Position numbers and translations under genes: made by a program. The notes under the pieces are model-generated. The model saw only the letters and a list, made by a program, of their open reading frames with translations, was not told the origin of the DNA and made no database searches. Shown in pieces: positions 1-5,461 of a stretch of DNA of 8,580 nt (the stretch's first letter is position 1; each line of letters begins with the position of its first letter). Source of the stretch: Candidatus Caldarchaeum sp. (GTDB taxonomy: Archaea > Thermoproteota > Nitrososphaeria_A > Caldarchaeales > Caldarchaeaceae); the NCBI GenBank assembly GCA_025054515.1, contig JANWZT010000049.1, forward strand, positions 1 through 8,580. The letters run 5' to 3'.

Positions 1-8
1 CATTTCTT

Positions 9-14
9 GGAGGG
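9..14 (+). promoter_or_regulatory. Shine-Dalgarno site for the first winged-helix gene
   Basis: GGAGGG lies 7 nt before a TTG codon at 22. An in-frame TAA at 16-18 excludes any upstream start, so this site and the TTG define the start. The promoter must lie left of the window. Confidence 0.75.
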
Positions 15-21
15 TTAAGGA

Positions 22-501
22 TTGTCGTTAAAGGTCTCGATCAGCTACGGAGATTTGAAGGCTGATTTCGAAGGAGAGCCGGCGGATGTCTACCGCAACG
101 TCGTGGCATTTTTGGAGAAGACGATCCCCTCTTTCTCTCTCGCTTCGAAACTCAACAGGACTGCTGGTGTCGACGAAATTCTCGAAAAAATTAAAAATTT
201 CGTCGCCTACGACACATCTTCCGGCCTCTACTTCAAAACCGACCTGTCAAAGTTACCAACATCGACGGCGATACTTCTGTTCGGAGTTTTGAAACATCTT
301 AACCATTTGCTGGGACACGGACAGGGGCCTGATTTTTTTGCAACAGAAGTTTCCTCGGTTTTGGGAAGGCCGGACAAGACCGTTTCCGGCCGGTTGGCTG
401 AGTTGGTTAAGAAAGGGCAGTTGAGAAGGGTGGGCAGAGGAGGATACAGCATCACTTCCGCTGGGCTAAGTCATGTTGTTGAATCGTCGCTTGGAACCTG
501 A
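22..501 (+). CDS. Winged-helix DNA-binding-like protein of unknown function (159 aa)
   Basis: I do not recognise a named family. Residues 3-34 form a beta-hairpin followed by a helix (KVSISYGD, FEGEPADVY), a module I associate with small archaeal regulators. The middle (about 38-100) is mostly helical. Residues 105-150 read as a winged helix: a helix, a putative recognition helix at PDKTVSGRLAELVKKG (117-132), then a basic wing, RRVGRGGYSIT (135-145). There is no signal peptide, membrane segment or catalytic motif, so a cytoplasmic DNA-binding regulator is inferred. The start is TTG, supported by GGAGGG 7 nt upstream and an in-frame stop just before it. The 3' end overlaps the convergent gene at 471-884 by 31 nt. 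That gene shares the N-terminal module and also ends in a winged helix, so the two may be distant paralogues. The target DNA is unknown. Confidence 0.8.
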   Translation: MSLKVSISYGDLKADFEGEPADVYRNVVAFLEKTIPSFSLASKLNRTAGVDEILEKIKNFVAYDTSSGLYFKTDLSKLPTSTAILLFGVLKHLNHLLGHGQGPDFFATEVSSVLGRPDKTVSGRLAELVKKGQLRRVGRGGYSITSAGLSHVVESSLGT

Positions 502-884
502 GGAGTTTTCAACGTCATTCCTTTGTTGACGTAGAGGTAGCTTCTCGGCTCTCCTAGTCTTTCGAGGACGTTTTCCCGGACAAGGTCAAGCAACACGTGA
601 GCAACCGCGGTGGTGTCATAGGAAAATCCCCTTCGTTCGAGCTCAGAAACAACCTCTGACAGGGTTCGGCCGTTGTTCATCCAACCGTCTTCGACCAGCT
701 CTAGGACGGCTCTTTTGCAGGTTACCGGCTTTCTTTGGACCGCTGGCTGTTTGCTCGTCTGTTGTGGCTCCGCCGTTTTTATCGCCGCAATTGTGTTTTT
801 GACGGCTTCTTCTATCTTATCGATGGGAGCTTCGATTTCGACCGTGATGCTGCCGATGTTGATTTTTACTTTGGCTGTCGACAA
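471..884 (-). CDS. Small winged-helix protein of unknown function (137 aa)
   Basis: No named family is recognised. Residues 4-36 (AKVKINIG, VEIEAPIDKIEEAV) resemble the N-terminal hairpin/helix of the gene at 22-501. A low-complexity linker rich in Gln, Pro, Thr and Lys follows (38-54). Residues 55-121 look like a winged helix: CKRAVLELVEDG, then GRTLSEVVSELERRG and TTAVAHVLLDLVRENVLERLG, then a short strand pair ending SYLYVNK. The last 15 residues are polar and probably disordered. The start is TTG at 884-882, preceded by GAGGG with 6 nt spacing; an in-frame TGA lies four codons upstream, so no longer form exists. The gene is divergent from nurA over a gap with operator-like dyads, so autoregulation or control of the nurA operon is a reasonable but untested inference. 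Confidence 0.75.
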   Translation of the reverse strand: MSTAKVKINIGSITVEIEAPIDKIEEAVKNTIAAIKTAEPQQTSKQPAVQRKPVTCKRAVLELVEDGWMNNGRTLSEVVSELERRGFSYDTTAVAHVLLDLVRENVLERLGEPRSYLYVNKGMTLKTPQVPSDDSTT

Positions 885-890
885 TTGAAT

Positions 891-895
891 CCCTC
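891..895 (-). promoter_or_regulatory. Shine-Dalgarno site for the minus-strand winged-helix gene
   Basis: Read on the minus strand, GAGGG lies 6 nt before the TTG start at 884. It supports choosing TTG, since no ATG or GTG is available in frame before the upstream stop. Confidence 0.6.
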
Positions 896-907
896 ATGAT
901 GGTCATG
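895..907. repeat. Small inverted repeat CATGA-N3-TCATG in the divergent promoter
   Basis: Perfect 5-bp arms are separated by TGG. It sits over the likely transcription start and Shine-Dalgarno region of the minus-strand winged-helix gene and overlaps a second dyad at 905-918. Short dyads can occur by chance, so its role as a protein-binding site is inferred from position only. Confidence 0.4.
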
Positions 908-918
908 TTGCACAACAT
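905..918. repeat. Operator-like inverted repeat ATGTTG-CA-CAACAT
   Basis: Perfect 6-bp arms are separated by 2 nt, abutting and partly overlapping the TATA element at 916-926. That is where a TFB-recognition element for nurA would be. A dimeric winged-helix protein bound here would block preinitiation-complex assembly in the plus direction and possibly in both. The symmetry is seen directly; the regulatory role is inferred. Confidence 0.5.
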
Positions 919-926
919 ATAAATAT
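916..926. promoter_or_regulatory. Archaeal TATA element of the divergent promoter (nurA operon / winged-helix gene)
   Basis: The AT-rich core CATATAAATAT sits in a 56-bp gap between divergent genes. Its centre is about 21-25 bp before the nurA ATG at 941, so transcription should start at or very near that ATG, giving a leaderless or near-leaderless mRNA. On the minus strand the same bases read ATATTTATATG, with expected initiation near 895, just at the GAGGG of the winged-helix gene. One element could thus serve both directions. No experimental start site is available. Confidence 0.6.
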
Positions 927-940
927 CTCCCATAACTCAT

Positions 941-1990
941 ATGAATGTGGAATTGATGCACAAGATGGACAATCAATTGATTCAACAACACCACCACATG
1001 ATTGAACTTGAAAACCTCCTAAAAACCTTTACCCTTGAAACCAGCTATTCGCTAAAAAAATTGAGAGACACGCCTTTGATCTACTCCGAGCAGCATACGG
1101 CACAGGACTTCGAATACGACTTTCTCGAAATTTCGGACGCTATCGAAACCATCCCTCTCCATCCTTCACGGCAAACTGTGACGGTTGTGGCTTGCGACAT
1201 GTCGACCGTCAAACTCGCCGAAACAGCCGAAGGCCCCGTCTGGGCGGTCAGGGGTAGCATTATCAACAGAACTAAAGAAAAGGTCAAGGCTTTCGTCGTC
1301 GGGCCCTTCGCTTACACAGCGTCGCCAGAAAACATCAAACAACTTCTTGCGGTACTTTACAGAGCCCTCGACATCAATTGGAACCAGCCATCATTCAGTT
1401 TGTCAGCCGCTCCCAAACTCGTCGGCAACCTTTTCGAAAGAATTCTCCAACTACACGCAGCCCGTTTCATAAAAGGGGGAATACTACTGCTCGACGGCTC
1501 GCTGACCGTCGGTCCTTTAGACAGCCCATTAGAAGCTGTTTCAAAGATCGTCGAAGTCGCCAAACAGCAGGGTCTTGGGATAGCAGCCTTCTCAAAATCA
1601 ACGACATTAACTTTGCGAGGCCGCAGCATCCTGTCGTACCTAGCCGACGTTAAGCCGCCTTACCTAATTCGCATACCGGTCCACGACCGCAGCCGATGGT
1701 CTGTCTGCGAAGGAGCGGTGTACGTTTCCCGGCTTGCCCAAGGTTACTTCCCCTTTCGAGTTGACGTCGCTTCGAGAGAAAGCGACGCGGAGCTTTTCAA
1801 CGCCCTCCTTTCCAGCGAACCAATCATCTACGGGTATCCCGAATCGCTCATCATCGCCCACCAACTCGCCAAAATGAGCCGCCTAGACATGATATCTGCC
1901 AGAGCTTCACTCGAAAACCTATTCAACATAAGGTTCGTCCACACAACGGAGATCAGAACATCCCTCTTCACACCCATAACCAACTCGTGA
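941..1990 (+). CDS. nurA: NurA 5'-3' nuclease, partner of HerA (349 aa)
   Basis: NurA is the dimeric Mn-dependent nuclease that works with the HerA translocase to resect DNA double-strand-break ends for homologous recombination. The family's RNase H-like core is recognisable: VVACDMS (Asp86), LFERIL (Glu166), LLLDGSL (Asp185), AAFSKS (Lys219), and the C-terminal GYPESLIIAH with Tyr299 and His307. The Glu-Asp spacing and the 8-residue Tyr-His spacing fit the known active-site set of archaeal NurA. The first 60 residues are helical and lack family motifs. Its length is typical of the family. ATG 941 is chosen from the TATA position; ATG 956 or 965 would only trim 5 or 8 residues. It is the first gene of a five-gene operon, and herA starts 6 nt after its stop. 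Confidence 0.93.
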   Translation: MNVELMHKMDNQLIQQHHHMIELENLLKTFTLETSYSLKKLRDTPLIYSEQHTAQDFEYDFLEISDAIETIPLHPSRQTVTVVACDMSTVKLAETAEGPVWAVRGSIINRTKEKVKAFVVGPFAYTASPENIKQLLAVLYRALDINWNQPSFSLSAAPKLVGNLFERILQLHAARFIKGGILLLDGSLTVGPLDSPLEAVSKIVEVAKQQGLGIAAFSKSTTLTLRGRSILSYLADVKPPYLIRIPVHDRSRWSVCEGAVYVSRLAQGYFPFRVDVASRESDAELFNALLSSEPIIYGYPESLIIAHQLAKMSRLDMISARASLENLFNIRFVHTTEIRTSLFTPITNS

Positions 1991-1996
1991 GCCGGG

Positions 1997-3460
1997 ATGA
2001 AAATCCTCCACAAAAAAGGTGATTCCATTGAAATTCTCTGCACGCCCACCGAGCTCAACTTCGAAATAGGCGACTACATCAAAATAGGTGATGAAGAACG
2101 ATACCTCCTGACGCAGGTCATCGACGTCGGTTACGTCGATTTTCCCGGCGAAGTGGAAGACCTTCTCAGAGACCTTGTGGTCGACGGAATGGAGAACGTC
2201 TCCGTCCTCGACCCCTACAACACCGCTTCCCTCTCCATGATGGTGCGGGAAGCAAGAACGGTGACAGCGAAGGTACGCGCGGTCGTCGACAGAGGCGTAT
2301 CGTCTCATACTTCGCCTTGGTTGCCCAACAGGTATTCTGCTCGGTTTGAAAAGCCGTCCGCAGGTTTTTTGGAGGAAATGACCGCCGGCGGCGAGAACTC
2401 TCTCTTGTTTGAAGCGGGTACGGTATGCGGTGAAGAATTTCACCTATCTTTGTCCCGTCTCGATGGCAGTTTGACGATAATCACGGGCAAGAAGGAAAGC
2501 GGAAAATCACATCTGGCCAAAATATTGGTCGAGGCCATTGCGTCCTTCGGCGGAACCGTTTTGATTTTCGACGTCAACGGCGAATACCTGAACCTCGACA
2601 AAACAGTTGATGGAGGACGAAGCCGTTTAGCGGGTTCGTTTACCGTGCTTAACCCCGGCCAAAACTTCACTGCATCCCTCAGCGACATGGGGCTGAAGAC
2701 CTTTCTCGACATTCTCGAGCACGTTTATCTTACGCCCGCGACGAGTCTGCGGGAACTTGCGAGAGTTTGGCGGAAACTGGAATTTAAGACACGCCATGTA
2801 GTCCTACACGAGTTGATTGAAGCAGTTGAGAAAGAGCCTATGAACGAAGCCGTCAGGGATGCAATTCTATCCCGGCTTCAGAGCATAGAATCGTCGGGCT
2901 TCATCGCCGAAAAGGCCTCCGACTTGGTTGCGCTTCTCCAAAAACGTCCGAGCGGAAACGTTCTAGTAGCCAACCTTTCTAACTTAATGCCGGGCGTCCG
3001 ACGTCTCGTTGTCGAATACCTTCTGAGCCGTCTTTCATCGATTCTGTCGCAGAACAAGGCGGAGCCGCTATTCCTTTTCGCCGAGGAAGCTCACCTTTAC
3101 CTGCGGGAAACCTATTGGGAAGACCTCGTCACAAGAATGCGCCACATTGGGCTTTTCCCCATCTTCGTGACCAACCAGCCCGACACAATCCCTGAACTCG
3201 TCTACCGGCAAGCAGATAACATCTTCCTTTTCAACTTCACTAACGACAACGATCTCGAAAGAATTGCCAAAATTACAAAAATCGACTCCGAAACAGTTAG
3301 GATACTTGCAAAAAAAATGCCGCCAAGGCATTGTCTGGTCCTTGGGAAAGTGGTTTCGGATATTCCTGTTTTGCTGAGGGTCAGGCCGAGTTCTTTGCAG
3401 ACTTTGGGAAAAACTAAATTTTTCTTCAAAAAGGTGGATGCTGTCCAGATGAAAGGATGA
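1997..3460 (+). CDS. herA: HerA bipolar DNA translocase/helicase (487 aa)
   Basis: HerA is a hexameric FtsK/HerA-superfamily ATPase that threads duplex DNA into the NurA dimer during end resection. A beta-rich N-terminal HAS-barrel-like region (about 1-110, with FEIGDYIKIGDEE) is followed by the RecA-like ATPase core. Walker A is GKKESGKS at 164-171, with the downstream family signature FDVNGEY at 191-197. Walker B is LFLFAEEAH at 358-366, with Glu363/Glu364. The RMRHIGLFPIFVTNQP segment (380-395) supplies arginine-finger and sensor residues, and PPRHCLVLG near 442-450 is the usual C-terminal strand. The length is normal. ATG 1997 is the first possible start, as an in-frame TGA (the nurA stop) precedes it; there is little Shine-Dalgarno, so coupling to nurA is likely. 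Its TGA overlaps the ogg ATG (ATGA). mre11 and rad50, often neighbours, are absent here. Confidence 0.95.
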   Translation: MKILHKKGDSIEILCTPTELNFEIGDYIKIGDEERYLLTQVIDVGYVDFPGEVEDLLRDLVVDGMENVSVLDPYNTASLSMMVREARTVTAKVRAVVDRGVSSHTSPWLPNRYSARFEKPSAGFLEEMTAGGENSLLFEAGTVCGEEFHLSLSRLDGSLTIITGKKESGKSHLAKILVEAIASFGGTVLIFDVNGEYLNLDKTVDGGRSRLAGSFTVLNPGQNFTASLSDMGLKTFLDILEHVYLTPATSLRELARVWRKLEFKTRHVVLHELIEAVEKEPMNEAVRDAILSRLQSIESSGFIAEKASDLVALLQKRPSGNVLVANLSNLMPGVRRLVVEYLLSRLSSILSQNKAEPLFLFAEEAHLYLRETYWEDLVTRMRHIGLFPIFVTNQPDTIPELVYRQADNIFLFNFTNDNDLERIAKITKIDSETVRILAKKMPPRHCLVLGKVVSDIPVLLRVRPSSLQTLGKTKFFFKKVDAVQMKG

Positions 3461-4071
3461 AGACGAAAGATGTGTTAAGTAAGGCCGTCGTCTACGGCAG
3501 GGAAGCAGAAAAAGTGTTGAATGTTTTCCGTCACAACATACACGATGACGCTAAAGTTTGGGAAGAATTGGTCTATTGTTTGTGCACACCGCAGACCAAA
3601 GCGGTCAACGCTCTCAAAGCTGTTGAAGAACTGACTGGGAAGAAAATCATGAACTTGCCCGAAGTCGCCTCTGTTCTTCGAAGTTGCGGAGTCCGATTCC
3701 ACAACACAAAGGCCCGCTACATCGTTGACGCCCGGCGAAAATTTCCCTCCATCCTCCGTGAGATAAGGATGGTTGACGACGTGCATGTGTTGAGGGAATT
3801 CCTTGTGGAAAACGTGAAAGGCCTCGGTTGGAAGGAGGCAAGCCATTTTTTGAGAAATTTAGGATTCGAACGTGTCGCGGTCATAGACCGCCACATTTTG
3901 AGATACCTGCTTGCAAATAGGTTGGTTAGGAAGAGGCCTAAATCTTTGTCACGAAAAACCTACCTTAGCTTGGAGAGGAAGTTTATCGAACATGCAGAAA
4001 AGCTGGATGTCAGCCCGGCGTTGCTTGATCTGCTGATCTGGGCATCTGCGGTCGGTGAAGTCGTCAAATGA
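3457..4071 (+). CDS. ogg: Archaeal 8-oxoguanine DNA glycosylase/AP lyase, Ogg2 type (204 aa)
   Basis: This is a helix-hairpin-helix base-excision repair enzyme that removes 8-oxoguanine and nicks the abasic site. The family signature is clear: VKGLGWKEASHFLRNLGF (120-137) is the hairpin with the Schiff-base Lys126, and AVIDRHILRYL (141-151) carries the catalytic Asp144. The 18-residue Lys-Asp spacing matches characterised archaeal Ogg2 enzymes. The extreme C-terminus, LDLLIWASAVGEVVK, ends in lysine, as is usual in Ogg2, where the C-terminal residue helps recognise the base. The protein is the typical size, with no iron-sulfur cysteine cluster, unlike Nth/MutY. The start overlaps the herA stop and the stop overlaps the next gene's start (ATGA both times), implying translational coupling within a repair operon. 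Confidence 0.92.
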   Translation: MKTKDVLSKAVVYGREAEKVLNVFRHNIHDDAKVWEELVYCLCTPQTKAVNALKAVEELTGKKIMNLPEVASVLRSCGVRFHNTKARYIVDARRKFPSILREIRMVDDVHVLREFLVENVKGLGWKEASHFLRNLGFERVAVIDRHILRYLLANRLVRKRPKSLSRKTYLSLERKFIEHAEKLDVSPALLDLLIWASAVGEVVK

Positions 4072-5000
4072 GCGTCAAGATTAGCGATGACTTGTTGTCT
4101 TTTTTCCGTGATTTCGTCGGCGACAGGCTGGACGACCTAATTTACTGTTACTCGAAACCTCTGCCTGAAGCTTTTCGGGTTAATACCTTGAAGGTTCGGA
4201 AGGAAGTGTGCTTGGAGCTGTTGAAAGATGAGGGGCTTGATGTTGTTCCAGTCCCGTTCACCGTCGATGGATTTTACGCGAAACCGGAAGGCGTGTTGTC
4301 TGTTTCTCTGTGGCACATGCTTGGATACGTTTACGTTCAAGGCCCTGTCTCGATGCTGATAACTGATCTGCTTGAGATCGAGCCGGGGTGTAGGGTTTTG
4401 GATTTGTGTGCCGCGCCGGGAAGTAAGGCAACCCACATCGCCCAGAAGCAGGCTGGAAAAGGCGTGCTCGTGGCCAACGACGTGTCAAGGACGAGGCTCA
4501 AGGCCTTAGCATCGAACATGCAGCGCTGCGGCGTCGTAAACGGAATCATCACGCTCGCAGATGGGAGGCGTTTCGGCTACAGGCACCGCGAATTCTTCGA
4601 CAGGGTACTGGTTGATGCACCCTGCAGCTCCTTAGGCATAGGCATGAAAGACTGGACCGTGCTCAAATACTGGAACCCGAAGACTTCGATCAGGCTTGCA
4701 CGGCTTCAGACCAATCTTCTTTTTTCTGGATATTCAGCACTCAAGAAGGGCGGGATACTGGTGTATTCGACCTGTACCTTTCACCCCTACGAGAACGAAA
4801 TGGTAGTGTCTTCGTTGGTCGAAAAACACGGTGACGCCGAAGTTGTTCAGCTGGGCCTTCAAAATATCGAATTCGACAATGGGCTTGAAGAATGGAATCA
4901 ACTGCGTTTTTCATCGGAAATGAAGAAGACGGCGAGAATTTTCCCCTACCAGAGCGGGGCGGAAGGCTTCTACGTCGCCAAAATACGGAAACGCGGGTGA
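4068..5000 (+). CDS. RNA cytosine-C5 methyltransferase, RsmB/RsmF/NSUN family (310 aa)
   Basis: This is a SAM-dependent enzyme forming 5-methylcytosine in rRNA or tRNA. An N-terminal RNA-binding segment contains FRVNTLK (36-42). The Rossmann core follows: motif I LDLCAAPGSKATHIA (111-125), ANDVS with the ribose-binding Asp138, and ADGR with Asp165. Motif IV is DAPCSS with Cys186 and motif VI is STCTFHPYENE with Cys236. These are the paired cysteines of the family, the motif VI one normally being the nucleophile. It ends IFPYQSGAEGFYVAKIRK, the standard C-terminal strands, and carries no PUA domain of its own. The next gene encodes a separate PUA protein and probably supplies it. The exact RNA target cannot be read from the sequence; tRNA (Trm4/NSUN6-like) or rRNA are both possible. 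The start overlaps the ogg stop. Confidence 0.92.
   Translation: MSVKISDDLLSFFRDFVGDRLDDLIYCYSKPLPEAFRVNTLKVRKEVCLELLKDEGLDVVPVPFTVDGFYAKPEGVLSVSLWHMLGYVYVQGPVSMLITDLLEIEPGCRVLDLCAAPGSKATHIAQKQAGKGVLVANDVSRTRLKALASNMQRCGVVNGIITLADGRRFGYRHREFFDRVLVDAPCSSLGIGMKDWTVLKYWNPKTSIRLARLQTNLLFSGYSALKKGGILVYSTCTFHPYENEMVVSSLVEKHGDAEVVQLGLQNIEFDNGLEEWNQLRFSSEMKKTARIFPYQSGAEGFYVAKIRKRG
4996..5000 (+). promoter_or_regulatory. Shine-Dalgarno site deciding the start of the PUA gene
   Basis: GGTGA, complementary to the archaeal 16S rRNA 3' end, spans the methylase stop codon and sits 5 nt before ATG 5006. It favours that ATG over the in-frame GTG at 4997, which would give a 4-nt GTGA overlap and three more residues. 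Confidence 0.6.
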
Positions 5001-5005
5001 AAGAA

Positions 5006-5461
5006 ATGCATAGAATCGATGAAAAAGACCGCAAAATTCTCTCGGAAGAGGTTGAGCAGGCGTATGGCGTTCTCCTCCGTACGAATGGCTACGTGTTGAT
5101 GCAGACCGGTGAAAACAAAATCAGGATCGTCACGGAAGAGGCCTTCGCCGTCGCCTCGTCGTTGAAAGGAGTGACGAACGTGGGGCTTTACATCGTAAAA
5201 AGGAGAAAATTTTTTCCGACGTTGACCATCGAGGGATGCATGTTTATCGAAAAAATGCCCGGCGCTCACGTCGTGGAGCTTTCCCGGGAACAGGCCGTCG
5301 CCTGGATGAGAGGCGACCCCGTCAGAATCGGGCCGACGAATTCGAAAACGATTTTAGGAGTTTATAGAGGCCATTGGCTGGGTTCCGCGCTGGTCGACGT
5401 CAACGGAATTGCCTATCCGCAGGTTCCTAAATGGCGCAGAATTCCGGAATCCATCATTTAA
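5006..5461 (+). CDS. Stand-alone PUA-domain RNA-binding protein, probable methylase partner (151 aa)
   Basis: The N-terminal part (1-85) is a small alpha/beta region with a basic strand, YIVKRRKFFPTLTIEG (62-77). Residues 88-146 look like a PUA or PUA-like RNA-binding fold: HVVELSREQAVAWMRGDPVRI, then ILGVYRGHWLGSALVDVNG, ending in YPQVPKWRRI. The WMRGDPV ... G-x-x-LG-x-A ... PK-x-RR pattern resembles the PUA-like tail fused to bacterial RsmF-type m5C methylases. Here it is a separate chain directly behind the methylase gene, so joint action on one RNA substrate is inferred. A Nip7-like or other PUA ribosome-assembly factor is the main alternative. The open frame continues 38 codons upstream inside the methylase gene, but GGTGA spacing favours ATG 5006. 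The 3' end overlaps the convergent glycosyltransferase gene by 8 nt. Confidence 0.8.
   Translation: MHRIDEKDRKILSEEVEQAYGVLLRTNGYVLMQTGENKIRIVTEEAFAVASSLKGVTNVGLYIVKRRKFFPTLTIEGCMFIEKMPGAHVVELSREQAVAWMRGDPVRIGPTNSKTILGVYRGHWLGSALVDVNGIAYPQVPKWRRIPESII

Noticed and set aside
1919..2443. Long minus-strand open frame (174 codons) opposite the nurA end and herA start
   Set aside because: It lies wholly antisense to well-supported nurA and herA coding sequence, its protein has His/Arg/Gly-rich shadow composition with no domain, and it has no promoter.
941..3460. nurA-herA as an antiviral defence module
   Set aside because: HerA-type defence systems pair HerA with effectors such as Sir2 or DUF4297 nucleases. 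Here the partner is a canonical NurA with a full active site, next to housekeeping repair and RNA genes.
3475..3846. Minus-strand open frame of 123 codons opposite ogg
   Set aside because: It is antisense to the catalytic-motif-bearing ogg gene, and its composition is that of a mirror frame with no recognisable fold.
4892..5005. 38-codon upstream extension of the PUA protein
   Set aside because: It overlaps the methylase C-terminal motif in another frame, has no Shine-Dalgarno site, and ATG 5006 has GGTGA at 5 nt.
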